64,000 bases of DNA, taken from Antedon bifida. Lineage: Eukaryota > Echinodermata > Crinoidea > Comatulida > Antedonidae. Both the position numbers and the translations under genes were made by a program. The stretch is from positions 16,416,717 to 16,480,716 of the forward strand of contig OY727098.1 in the NCBI GenBank assembly GCA_963402885.1, read 5' to 3'. Positions 32,290 to 45,289 of the stretch are shown piece after piece. Under the pieces are notes generated by a model. That model ran no database searches and was not told the origin of the DNA. It was given only the letters and a program-made list of their open reading frames with translations. The number at the start of each line of letters is the position of its first letter. Within the stretch, counting starts at the first letter, position 1.

Positions 32290-33898
32290 TTAAAACTGGA
32301 AAAGACTAATTTTTAATAATTTATTATATTAATTTTGTCGTTTCGTAAAATACAATAGCATACCGGTACACTTGTCTTAACACGTAGTACTGATATATTG
32401 CCCTCTATGACCAAGAATAAAATAGAAATCAATTCTACAGATTCTATGAAATATAGATGCGGTAAACAGACTACTCAATTTAATAGCAAGGTTTGTAGGC
32501 CTATATTATGCAAGTTGTAATATTCCCAGTGGAAAAAAGAGGACAGAATTGCGTGCATTACGGTTAGACCTACTGTAGGTGTTAATACAATCGTACTGTA
32601 TTCGTTGTAAGAGGCTTTTGACCGTGGCAAAGCTTTGTTCGATGAGAGATCTACGGTTTAAACATCCGTGTTTTTCAAGTAGATTTCTACCAGTAGATCA
32701 ATGACTTAGTTCTTATCTTACTCTTTTCAACACACGAGTTTAGCTACTGTTGTTCCAAATGTGTACGGGCTATGACCCACAACTAAAGAAGGAGTATACC
32801 TACCATTAGATAAGTAAGTTACACATTTTATTATGTTCTTTTACGAATCATTTCAAGATTCAAGAAATGTTATTGGTCCACTTTAAAATGGAAATTTGAT
32901 TTGCTTGGCATGATTAAGACAACAAAGCAAAATACATCTAATTGCAAATGGCAATGCTAACATTCTATTTAAATGTTAAAATACTGTTAAAAAAAACTAT
33001 TAAAAGCGCCATAGGCTCTGTTATACCTTAATGCAGTGTTATTTAAAATATATATATATATAAAACATTCGATTGTGCTGTGACATATAAACCTAGGGTG
33101 ATTTAAACGGCAAGCGTTTCATTTAGCTTTTCACAACAAAACGATCTATTGAGAAAACGAAGTTTAAAACAGTACGTAGACCTATATATTTCCTATGGAA
33201 GAATCAGTACATTTTCACAGAGTTATTATATTACAACTGAACATTCAATCGATGCTCTAAATAAATCCTCTTTTTATAAGTATTTGTTATAATTTTATTT
33301 TTATCTTGACTGTGTTATTTGGAGTACATGTAATGTACTGTATTGTTTTGATATGAGCATGGATAAAGTATTATAAGTCTATAGTTGGTTAGGTGAAAAA
33401 TGACTGTCGGACTATAATTCGTTATCTTGTTATTCTACATCAGTACATACGGTACCGTACAATTCAATCCGATTCGATTATCAATGTATAACCTGTTGAC
33501 TTAATTATATGTTTTTATTTCTGTAAGTACATTAGATTCGATGTGAATTTCCCGAGGCACGTTCTGCCATTGTTTAACACACTTGCTCTGTTGGCTACAT
33601 TAAGACTTTTATTAGTTCATATTGTATATTGTGTCTGTAAAATATATGTAGGTCTATTACTCTGTTGGTCAATTTTAACCACACACTTTCCCAGTGTAAC
33701 ACAACATAATTTATATTTAGTACTAGCAAGATGTAATAACAGTCCAAAGAATTAAAAAAAAAATAACAATAACATTTTTACATAAAAAAGTTTTCAACCA
33801 TGTATTAATCTTAAATCTCAAATAACAGAGACCAGTTTGCGATCAATGTTTTTGAAGTTGCGTTATAGGCCTACAATTACTACATTTCAGGACTAATA

Positions 33899-33914
33899 GG
33901 GGGGGGGGGGGGGG
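33899..33914 (+). repeat. G16 homopolymer
   Basis: Sixteen consecutive G residues, rare in A+T-rich DNA; G-quadruplex capable. The exact length may be a sequencing estimate. Confidence 0.8.
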
Positions 33915-35267
33915 ACTGGTCACCCAACCCACTTCTCTGGGTACGCACAAGATATCTATAGTGTGTAAATACAGCATGCTTAGATAACTGAATAAATTAA
34001 TTTTACAAATAATCATATAACATAATTAATTGCTTTATAAATTGATATATAAATGCACATTCGTACTTGAATTATAAAAAACTGCACTCTCATTTATTAT
34101 GAGATATGGTTCTGATGGAATAGAGATTGATTTTCTTTGTGTGAATAATTCATGATTTTTTGGGTCAATAAAATATACAATTCTTATTTTATGGATTAAT
34201 TTTTTTCATCAAAATAATAATATTGAATTTTAAAAGCTCTTAAAAATATAATGATAAGCAAATAATTCACCAAGTATAACCAGAGAAGAGTAAAATTACG
34301 TAACAGTTTAGGCCCTAACAAGCATTACAAGTTGCTAAATGATTGTTGATTTGAATAATTGATAGATTAAATAACGAAAGGATGGACGAAATTGATGGAT
34401 GTCTGGATAAATTAGATAAACTATTAGATGGAAAGAGCATGAACAGTTAGATGACGGAAAGGCGAATAAATGATACATGTTACTGCTGCTTGGTGATGGG
34501 TAGTGTTTTTGCTTGTATTTACTGGTCCCTGTGAGTGGGTGGATAGGTGGGATGACACTGATTGATAGGCTCATAACCTGTATCTAAAATCGATGTAGCA
34601 ATTTTCGTTGCGATTACCGCGTCATAAATTCATAAACTTCCAACTTATTATCATGAAACATAATATTTGTTGTGCTACACGTGTCGAAAAGTCAGATCAA
34701 CCCTAATTACCAAATGTGTAATGATAATGGATATAAAACGTGCACACAATCGTCTTCATACATTAGTGGTATGGTTAATTACTATAGATTATAGGCAAAT
34801 CACTATCACTAATAGTTGTGACAACACCAGTTTATAGTTAATAACGTATCAGACAGTTGGCTTCGAAAATGTATACGGTTCGGTATTATAGTAGGCTAGT
34901 GATAGTACGATATTATCTTCTTCAGATGACGTTGTATTCTACAAACAACTTAAAAGAAATACCTTCCTTTGTTTTGTCAGAGAGTTTATAATATTATTTC
35001 TTTATTCAATTAATAGGCTATACCGCTTCCATCTTAAAAAACAAGGTCATATCATGGCTGCAATCGCGTGCTCAAGTTAGTGTTTACCGACCGACCAACC
35101 GACCGACATAGTGAGCTGTAGAGTCGCGTTGCACGCGACTAAAAAAACCGGCGCTTGGTGGGTTTGGCCGCGAAGTAAAACATAGAAGCGCCCGTGTACA
35201 ATACAGGTTTGGATTCAATCGCGCAATTCAACACTACGCAAAGAAATGTATACAAAAAATACACATC

Positions 35268-35490
35268 ATGCGAAATGAAACATTCAAATAGAAAGTACAC
35301 TTTTACTTTAGATGTGTTGTGAAATCTTTTGCCATGGTCCAAACCTACTCAAATCTTTGAAATTGAAGAAAATATACACTATTTGATGCGAAATCAACAA
35401 TTCAAATAGAAAGTAATAGAGAGTTATACAGTAATCCACCATTAGGCGGGTTTCTCCATGGTCCAAACCATTATTTTTTTCTAATGGGTT
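35268..35490. repeat. Direct repeat pair, unit about 115 bp
   Basis: Both units contain ATGCGAAAT..AACA..ATTCAAATAGAAAGTA and, about 60 bases on, CCATGGTCCAAACC. They are diverged between these landmarks. Confidence 0.6.
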
Positions 35491-37510
35491 TGGAAGATAC
35501 TTCCCCAAATCTGAGTTCGAATCTCCGTGACTGAATATCTTCTCATCAAATTATTAATACATTTTGTAAGTATGTACGGTATTATGGTACTGTATTACCA
35601 GGGATCTCACTCGTTCCCGGTATTACCATTTACAGAATGAATGTATCGAATCATCACACTCATAATGATTCTTCTCCATACTTTTTTTAAAAATCGTTAA
35701 TTCGTGATTGCCAAATTATAGTATTAGCTGCATTGACAATCAATGACATCTTAACATTGTACATAAAAGAGGTTTTATTTAAAAAATGTTAAGAAAACGA
35801 TGATGCCGCAAGGTTATTGCCATTATACTTATTGGATGGTGTTATAGCATTTTGTATGCGGAAAATGAGGTTTTAGTTTTTAATGTCTATTTAAAAATAC
35901 CCTGGCTAAACAGAAAATAAATTAACAGAGAATATTCACATATTTTATAAGAAGAATACATTAAAACATTAAATCATAAAAGCCAACTTCAGAGCTTAAG
36001 GAACTTTAGACTTTGTTCTTATGACGTCATGTTAATTTATGGTGCGCATGCGTTTAGTTTGTTTTGGCAAATTTTGTCAAGTTGTTGCTCATTGTCGGAC
36101 CCAATTTCGTCGCTTCTAGTATTAAAAAAAACAAAATCGACTTTAGTAGACGACGAGGACTACTAGGACTAGTTCTTTACAAATCAACAACTCCCAACTG
36201 AAGGGTAAAACCTGCAGGCATAAGTTTAATAATTATGGTATTCTAAGGTTTCAATAACAATAGCATTCTGATAATTACATGTTTGTTGCACTAATTGCGT
36301 TAGTGACGTGATTGTTGCTATTGAATTCATATTTGAAGATAATTTTGGAAATAATTCGTAATAATATTATACCCTTGAGTTTCAATTAATGTTGTATGTT
36401 TCCAAGACACCTAAAGTAGAAATAACTTATCCGGTCCTCAACTGTCTCTACATAGATTAGCATGTATAAAGTACATTAAGTATCGTTTACGCTCATTTTA
36501 TATTCTCATTCATAATCCACTAAGTGTCATTGATTCTTTAACACACCTCTGTATCTATTCGAAACATTCAATTGGATGCGATTGAACTATAATTATATTT
36601 CATGGACAATATTCTCAAATATAAAAATAGTTTAGACTTGTGGAATCATTGTGTAAGTGTGTTTCTTCTGGCTAATCAAAAAAAATACCCCGGTTGCTTC
36701 GATTACATCATTTTGATACAAACGCCTCTCGGGATGTAAATCTTCTTTTTGGCATGTAGAGGGCTATCCCTGGCGTTTTTTCTGTATTTTGCTAGCTTTG
36801 TATGGTATAGAAATAAATCAAATCATCAACCGTCGGAAAAGGAATTTAATTGAAAACATATTATCACAGTAAACAAAAAATCTATGCTCTGTACGAAATT
36901 ATTCAACAAGTATAGGACCTTGTTAGATTTAAATGAAGTACTATACAGTACAAAAGACAGACCACTTGAAAACAAATGGCTTTCAGAATCACAATTATCT
37001 TGCCGATTTAGTGGTTCCTGAATAACGCCCGAAACATATGTCATGTTATCTTGCAGTTTCGAATCATACTTTATACATAGCTTAATTAAATAGTTGGTAA
37101 CCTTTTACTTGTTTTATCTTGCGGGAGTACACTCGATCATACGACAACAACTCAAGCTTAGGCTTAAGGAATTTCTAATTTCTGAATTTGATAATTAAAT
37201 ACAAATTACTATTTTTGTCGATCAATATTATCTCATTTGTTATTTTACAATCTTAATATTTTCGAAAAACAAATTCAATATACACACTTTTATTTAATTA
37301 TTAAGAAGCGTGAAATTAGAAGTCAGCCGTTGGCTTCCTCGGGGTAGACTTCTCCATTATTAATAACGACTTTATCAGAAAAGCAATTGAGAGAATGAAT
37401 CAATAAAATGAGAATGTTGATCATTATCATTTACAGTATCAGAATTGTATTTAAATGATATGTGGTTTTGATGGATTTAAATGTTCTATATTCTATTGTT
37501 TTGTTGTTGT

Positions 37511-38700
37511 CTTGTTCTCAAGTGGAAGAGAACTTGGTACATGATGATTAGGTATTCTTGTCTTCCAGTGGAAGAGAACTTGGTACTTGATGATTAGGTA
37601 TTCTTGTCTTCCAGTGGAAGAGAACTTGGTACTTGATGATTAGGTATTCTTGTTTTCCAGTGGAAGAGAACTTGGTACTTGATGATTAGGTATTCTTGTC
37701 TTCCAGTGGAAGAAAACTTGGTACTTGATGATTAGGTATTCTTGTCTTCCAGTGGAAGAGAACTTGGTACTTGATGATTAGGTATTCTTGTCTTCCAGTG
37801 GAAGAGAACTTGGTACTTGATGATTAGGTATTCTTGTCTTCCAGTGAAAGAGAACTTGGTACTTGATGATTAGGTATTCTTGTCTTCCAGTGGAAGAGAA
37901 CTTGGTACCTGATGATTAGGTATTCTTGTCTTCCAGTGGAAGAGAACTTGGTACTTGATGATTAAGTATTCTTGTCTTCCAGTGGAAGAGAACTTGGTAC
38001 TTGATGATTAGGTATTCTTGTCTTCCAGTGGAAGAGAACTTGGTACTTGATGATTAGGTATTCTTGTCTTCCAGTGGAAGAGAACTTGGTACTTGATGAT
38101 TAGGTATTCTTGTCTTCCAGTGAAAGAGAACTTGGTACTTGATGATTAGGTATTCTTGTCTTCCAGTGGAAGAGAACTTGGTACCTGATGATTAGGTATT
38201 CTTGTCTTCCAGTGGAAGAGAACTTAGTACTTGATGATTAAGTATTCTTGTCTTCCAGTGGAAGAGAACTTGGTACTTGATGATTAGGTATTCTTGTCTT
38301 CCAGTGGAAGAGAACTTGGTACTTGATGATTAGGTATTCTTGTCTTCCAGTGGAAGAGAACTTGGTACTTGATGATTAAGTATTCTTGTCTTCCAGTGGA
38401 AGAGAACTTGGTACTTGATGATTAGGTATTCTTGTCTTCCAGTGGAAGAGAACTTGGTACTTGATGATTAAGTATTCTTGTCTTCCAGTGGAAGAGAACT
38501 TGGTACTTGATGATTAGGTATTCTTGTCTTCCAGTGGAAGAGAACTTGGTACTTGATGATTAAGTATTCTTGTCTTCCAGTGGAAGAGAACTTGGTACTT
38601 GATGATTAGGTATTCTTGTCTTCCAGTGGAAGAGAACTTGGTACCTGATGATTAGGTATTCTTGTCTTCCAGTGGAAGAGAACTTGGTACTTGATAATTG
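37511..38700. repeat. 46 bp minisatellite, about 26 units, with higher-order structure
   Basis: The unit reads TTCCAGTGGAAGAGAACTTG then GTACTTGATGATTAGGTATT then CTTGTC. Units are nearly identical. Point variants (TGAAAG at 37845 and 38121, ACCTG at 37907 and 38183, ATTAAG at 37961 and 38237) recur exactly 276 bases apart, which is six units. Toward the right end GGTATT/AGTATT variants alternate. The unit length is not a multiple of three and stops occur, so it is not coding. Confidence 0.97.
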
Positions 38701-39716
38701 GGTCTGTATGAAAATGAGCAACTCAATTACATGTAAACAATTTTTTTTTACAGCTGTACGTCGATCTGTATTATTAGGAAGATATTCATATTATTAAACG
38801 CATTTACTTGTATGTATGTGTATAACATTGCTTGTTTACGACTTCATTGCATTTAGAAGTTAAAGCAGTCCACCACGACACCTTTAGTTAATGACATCAG
38901 GGAATTATGATCAAACACACGTCATCTACAACACTTCTTATCTTAATTCATTATTGCAAATTAGACCGCCCTGGTTGAAACATATTCAGAAAATGCTTTA
39001 ACTGATGAAGATTAATATAAAGGCATTTTCCACAATCCTGTTTTACCTTGATACACCGTGCTGCATGCAGACTAGGCCTATTTTGATAACATCAGTAATG
39101 ACAAAATAAGACATGATTATCATTATCATAGGCCGGCCTACTTATTTTTGAACAAGTATGGCCGTTACCTCGCCCACAAGACAAGATATACTGTAGGTGT
39201 GGACACCGAGAGAAAAGAAACACATTTAACCAATCCCAATGTTAAATATCTATACCATTAAATTTGAAAAGTTGATGCATAAAAGGAGTACTGTAGCCTA
39301 ATTGAAAGTTTGTAGTTCGATTGGGCCAAAATGAAATAGACCTTGAGGTAAGTTTACGGCTCGTCATTTAAAAAGTTTTAGCTCTAAATGCGAGTAAAGT
39401 CCTTAATACAGCCCTACTAATACGAAACACTTTATTTTGTATATTGCATCATGAATTATTCTTAAACAATAAATAAATGACTACTGATGTTAAATGCTTA
39501 TAGCGTTTTATTTATGACGAGTTTTTAGACATTAAAAGGTCATCATAAATGTTATCGTATGCAGTATATTATGCCATTATACATTTTTTTTCATTTTCAA
39601 TGTTAATGCATTCGCCGGTTTCAGCCTCTGTTATTATTAGCGAGAAAGAGACACATTTTGAATTTTATACAGAAATCTGCGTATATACTCCGTATTATCG
39701 GGACTGCATTGTCGAT
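38701..39716. other. Gene-free interval right of the minisatellite
   Basis: No exon or element recognised. It runs up to the tail of the SINE at 39717. Confidence 0.5.
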
Positions 39717-40055
39717 TGCTCGGTCTGACAAAAATAGATGGCTGTATTAAAGGTATCTATACTCATGGTCCTCAAGCTAAACTAGAAACTGAAGAAATTC
39801 GGATTAAGTCCTCCACAGACCCACGGCAGCCAGCAGTGAAGCTAACCGGCGGTCGATCCCTACTCTTTAGGAATAGTGTACCAAGTTCTTTAACGTGCAT
39901 TATGTACACGGGATCAACGGCTTTACATCCCATCCAAAGGACAAGGCGATGAGAGTTAAGCCTCTTGCCTAATGATACAGCTAGTATGGTACAGATAGGC
40001 TCGAACCCATGCCTATCGCATGCTGTGCAATATTATCATTACACCATTCTCCGTC
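39717..40055 (-). mobile_element. tRNA-derived SINE with conserved central domain
   Basis: On the - strand it begins GACGGAGAATGGTGTAATGA (A-box region) and has a good B box, GGTTCGAGCC. Its central part has TTTGGATGGGATGTAAAGCC, CCCGTGTACATAATGCACG, TTAAAGAAC and AAGAGTAGGG in that order. These central words recur in SINEs of many marine invertebrates (recognised from memory, not searched). The body is about 340 bases with several landmarks intact. Confidence 0.75.
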
Positions 40056-41870
40056 TAACGTCCATTTGTTGTTTGATGCTCTTGTAAAAAGTATTGTTAT
40101 AATACTTTATACAGTAGGCCTACTCTATTAGCTTACAATTATTTTTTGTAATATTAAATATTCATCTGTATAAATTCCATTAATAATGGCCAAACTATAA
40201 TTTTTTTCTATTAATATTAAGCTGTAATTATGAATATCACATTTAATTTGCTACATCAAGCACAAAATGACTGTCATAAGCGATTTCATTGATCTCCACG
40301 CTAATGCACTGTCAAAGCGTCCATGCAAATCAGATTGATAAAGTATAAACAAATATTTTCCTCATACAGTACTTAAAAATGAGCATTGGTATTTGTTACC
40401 GTGACGTTCCATAATCGGAATATTCCATTTATCACGAATCACTATTTTGTTGATTACGGATATATTATCTACGTCACAATAACCTTGTTGTGGACCAATT
40501 ATAAACAATCTCGTTTTATGTTTAGTTAAATATTACGATACCACCTTGGATAGGAACTATCTCCCGGATTTATTCTATAGGACCGGACGGTAGGTGTGTT
40601 CAGTATTCTAAATGTTTTTAAGTTATTTTTTCTCCTTAACTTGCACTAATATACTGTATGCAATACCATGGACCATAATTGCTTGGATGTACTATGGTAC
40701 TTAGAGTAGTACATAAACCTATGGTATTCCTTGTCGATAAACAGCAGCAAGCAACACATCTAATATACGAAATGGACGTTGGAATGATGATAGTGAAAAT
40801 ATTAATCAAACTGTTGATATGTTCATTTTTTGCCGTCTACAAGGACATACTTTAATCCGTCTATATTAAAACTTATGGATTAAAGCCTTTATCTTTCTAA
40901 TTGATTGCTGTGGTGTAATTCTATAAAGAAATGTGTTTTTGTTATGGTCGTACGTAGATCTAACGCATAAAACTATTTGTACAACCGAAAAAGAACAATA
41001 GTTATAATGGCAATGTATTGATTTGTCGGTGTCAATTTAATTCGAATATTTCTGCATGTAATGAATATAGGCCTAGTACTACATATATATAATATATAGG
41101 CTATATTTTACTAAGACTGTTGTTCGAAAATCCAATTTAAGTGGGCGCGGTGAGGTCAAGTTGATAAGCATCTACTCTTGTGAACCCACTTTGCGTCGTT
41201 GAAAATACTCATAACCTACATTATGTTAAATTTACTAAGTTTAATTTTAATCAACTGTGCTATTATAGAACGATCTCATAGGACCTATTGATGAAAATAA
41301 CGCTTGAAAATTAAGTTCGATTAATATCAGTAAATAACTATCAATCAACCTGCTTCTCTGAATACAGTCAATATCAAATTTCAAATTGATATCGTAATTG
41401 AGCAATTAAAGTTTGTGTATATTTTGCTGTAAACTATCTCTCGTTGTATGACCAGAATTATTGAATTATTATTCATTTATTTAAGTCAACCTAGCTTCCC
41501 TTATGATTTACCAACAGACCAAAGGTCGAATCATGATCGATAACAATTCGATTGGCGGTCAATCAAACTTGCGATCACAAAATAGGAATTAAGAATATAT
41601 TAGTAGGCCTACTTGTCAATGCAATTCATGTCATAATTATTATCAAGCACTGGGTGTAAGTCAAGTGTTAAATGGAGGAGCTATATATAGGCAGACATTA
41701 ACATGTAATCGTTCCAATAATTATAGATATAAACAAATAATAAAACAATTAAACTATAACCTCGTTCCCGGAAGTCCAAATTCCTTTATGGAATAGAAAC
41801 TGAATACATAGGATAAACAGATATTTTGTATAATATACAAACAGATACAAATATTGCAAAAAGCTGAATC
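40056..41870. other. Gene-free interval
   Basis: A+T-rich. No exon, RNA gene or clear element identified. Confidence 0.5.
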
Positions 41871-41871
41871 A

Positions 41872-42682
41872 CCCACTAATGTAACATTAACCACGTAACA
41901 AACTTTTTAAACACCTAACGAACAAAAATTAACCACCAACGTAACAGACGGTAAAACATGTTAAGGAATCTTATGCTTTTAAAACTGTTTGTTTATATTT
42001 TTTGTTTCGAAAATTGAAGATTAAGGACTTCAGTTCATTCATGTTTGTCTGTTTATTCGCCAACTCTCTATTTTAACTGGTGGTTAATTTAACTCAATAA
42101 AACCGTTAAACTTAACTAAATATTTCCAGGGAAAAGTGAATCGTTTTTCAATGTTTTAAATCGGGTCGTATCAGCTTCAAATGTAAATTTCAATCTTCTA
42201 CTTCTACGTCTATTTTCATATTTTGAATCATCTATTAAGTCTACAACCGTAAGAAATTATAACACATTATTTTCCGTATACAAAGTTGGAGATAATAACC
42301 TTTTTCATGAAAGTCATTCCATTTCCATGCTAATATCTGTCTGTTCAACAATACTCTAAATTCCAAAGGTTTCAATTACATGGTTTCGTCATTGCTGGCA
42401 TAAACGTTTATAGGCTTTGTTTTCTAAGAAAAAAACAGGCTGACGGCAACAATGACGAAATTCAACTTTATTCTCAAGTTCAGCGTTCATGTGAAAGATT
42501 TAATACCATTTGACAAACTATCGTGAACATTTTCTAATGTTGTTAGTGATACTTTATTTCTTCATTGTTGTGAGGGCCTAAGTTCCACAATCAACATATT
42601 GATTAATACGAAACTGGTTAAATGTTTTCACGTTAGTGGTTAATGTTTGTTACATATTAGTTGTGGATTGTTACGTTAGTGG
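41872..42682. mobile_element. Inverted-repeat element with CCACTAACGTAACA subterminal repeats
   Basis: The left end has several spaced copies of CCA(C/A)(T/C)AA(T/C)GTAACA-like words (41872-41946). The right end has them inverted (42627-42682: CACGTTAGTGG, GTTACGTTAGTGG). The interior of about 650 bp is noncoding. Boundaries are approximate and no target duplication was fixed. Confidence 0.5.
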
Positions 42683-43851
42683 CATAAAAGAAATCACGGA
42701 AGGCAAACTAACTTGACATCGCCCACACAAACATGATATTCAACTGATTTTGAACACGCGCGTTTAATAACTGGCAAAATAATAATTGATCATTATTATA
42801 CACATACCGATGAAGTGCACGTATCTTTTTGAAATGAAAGAATTTACCCGCATGCATTTTGCCTTCCATTTCTATATCATCTTTTCCGTACGATTGGGGC
42901 CATAATTAATTACTTAGAATCAGAAATAGTAAAGACACGGTCATTCCAACACCAGAGCTCCTATTTATGTCACACAGTGTTATATCAACAGCAAACACGT
43001 TTTATTTTTACTATGTTTGATATGGACATGCGACGGATTGATTATGAGTCATGACTCTTCTATTTTACGAGGCGGCCCCAGCATTTCAACGAATAAAAAT
43101 ATTGTCCCCATTCAGAATACAGTATACAAAACCTCATTATTTTTTAATGTCGCGTTGTACAATTCTTAAAATGTTTACAAAAAGCTGCACAAATAAAGTA
43201 GAACCATTTTAGCATGAAAAATAAGTGGGGTTATTGTCAATGATTTTGCCAAGCTTTGTCTATTAAAATAGACAATACAAACTTTATACCCGGAGCTAAA
43301 TACCCTTTCAATTCAGTTTCCATTTATAAATGCTGATATACTTCTTTGAAAACATATTGTACCAAATATCAAAATATCAAATATCAAATATTACTATTCC
43401 ATGAATGAATAGGCCTGTGATACTACAATGTGTTATTGTACGGTGTATTTGGCAACAATTCATTTATAATATACAAATGAAAAGGTATTGAAAATATCAA
43501 CAACAAATACAACAACAACCATTCGAGGAAAAAACAATAAAGTATACAATAACTAATATCATCACGTCATTTTACTGTTTATTCCCGAGAAAACCACCAT
43601 ATTTTAGTATCTCGAATTCTTCAAATATAATTATTAAACAGGTTTTGTATTTATGATAACATGTCCCTATCACAGTCATACTAAATTGAGCGATACTTGG
43701 ACCAAAACCGATTAGAAAAGGAAATATGTTTGGCTTAAATCGGTCCCTTGGTTTAAGATGGCAAAAATCAACGATAACGATGTGTGTCGGGGGACATACT
43801 ATAACATTTAAGTTCATGTATACGTCATTAACATTATGCATATTGTATTTT
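42683..43851. other. Gene-free interval
   Basis: No exon recognised. Overlapping frames near 43572-43941 on both strands show no family features and run into the MITE that follows. Confidence 0.5.
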
Positions 43852-43990
43852 AAGCTCTGTCTAACTAGTTTGAAAATGATGTGCCCAAATAGGATAGTGT
43901 TATGCCCAAATATGAGTGATATGACATCATCATGTCCATAATGGGCCCATCAATAGTTGTCACATACAGTTTGATAGTGTAGATAGAGCT
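43852..43990. mobile_element. MITE, AAGCTCTGTC family, copy 6
   Basis: AAGCTCTGTCTAACTAGTTTG at the left and GTTTGATAGTGTAGATAGAGCT at the right, with the internal ATGTGCCCAAATA and ATATGACATCATCATGTCC core. Confidence 0.8.
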
Positions 43991-44738
43991 ATCGTGTCTG
44001 CAGTTATTTCAAAAGAATGTAACGTCGACAAAAGAAAATCAACTCTCATTCATATCTATCAGAAAAGACAAATAGCATATCGCATACAATGACATTATTA
44101 AATAAGACCCAACTCACAATATGATAATTCTTCTCATCAGAAAAATGCATGAAAAATGTGGCGGAGACATTAACGCTTTTCAATATTTTATCAAATTGTC
44201 CAGACTTAGCTAGTGTCTACGGTGCTAATAATATAAACAGATACCGAATAGTAAACACGTTTAGGCCTCTTGTTGCTTAGTCTTAGGTCTTAGGTAATAA
44301 ATCGCACTATATAACTCGGGATCTAATATCTAAAGTAACTGAACACAGCTTTTTAATTAGCCGATTATCGATATTGTATCTATATTGTACAGTAGGCAAA
44401 TTCAGAATAATGACTTTTACATCGTAGGCCATAAGTCTCTAACCTTATTACCATAATCCCATAATTACAAAATTTGCCTATGATAGGCCTACTGGACACA
44501 GTATTTATGTGCGATACGCTTACAGAGAATCGGATGACTGAGGTTGCCTGGAACTTAAGTAAATATCTATTTCAGAATCTCTGATGCGTCCTTGCGTTCA
44601 TTTTGATGTTTTCAAGCAGGTTGAATTAAGTATTATGTAAATAAATCATAAAATATATCATTAATCATCAATTTCATTCAATACTGTCAGGGCAATGTTC
44701 ATAATGTATATTATTGTCATTGTGAACTTCAATAGTTA

Positions 44739-45287
44739 AAGATGTATTGTCCCTTTGTCAAATTCCAAAAAAATAAAAAATAAAAGATTTCGAAAAAAAG
44801 TGGGTCATTTTGAAGTATCATAATAGTTATTAACTTTCACCAAAAATTAGTCGAAAAAAAAATCATTTTACTGAAATACAGACGTTTTTTGGTTCAAAAA
44901 ATAACTTTGACTTCCAGTCAAAGTTTTCGATCAAAACATATCTCATAATGCAACGCGCTTATTTGGTTACTCTGTATGCATAATCATAAAACTTCCTCGC
45001 GATCTGTGTGAAAACACATTCTCAAACGTGACGAGTTGTAAACAATCCTAATTAGCATCATGTATAATGTATAATCATGGTTTGAAATCTTTGTTTACTT
45101 TCGCTCGCGACGATTTTTCAGACTAAATGTAATCAAATTAATTTAGCTGTTAATTACGTAAAATTGTTGTTTTTGGCTCGAATTTTCGACTTAAAGTGAA
45201 TAACTTTAATATTACTTTGATATGGCCAATTTAAATTTAGAATATTCTGACCTTCATTTTTTTGTGTTTCAAGGGACAATACATCTT
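44739..45287. mobile_element. MITE with TA target duplication, TIR AAGATGTATTGTCCCTT
   Basis: Inverted termini AAGATGTATTGTCCCTT at 44739 and its reverse complement ending at 45287, each flanked by TA (44737-44738 and 45288-45289). The TA duplication is typical of Tc1/mariner-type elements. The 549 bp interior has no frame. Confidence 0.7.
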
Positions 45288-45289
45288 TA

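Larger units (their letters stand above)
31830..37510. other. Gene-free interval, left part of the 16 kb desert
   Basis: No exon recognised on either strand. It holds a second GCTACGTTCACA MITE (32211-32289), a (TA)n run near 33046-33064, a 16-base G run (33899-33914), an ACCGACCGACC..GTCGCGTTGCACGCGACT repeat end near 35085-35140, and a direct repeat pair at 35268-35490. Short frames (33543-33755, 34335-34574, 36826-37044) have no family signals. Confidence 0.55.

Noticed and set aside
37511-38700. Regular array resembling a CRISPR
   Set aside because: Units are contiguous 46 bp tandem copies with no variable spacers, in an animal genome; it is a minisatellite.
41135-41200. GTGGGCGCGGTGAGGTCAAG, possibly a SINE head
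   Set aside because: The A-box resemblance is weak and there is no B box; not enough to call.
43572-43941. Overlapping frames of 71-89 codons on both strands
   Set aside because: They run into a MITE and share no motif with known proteins.
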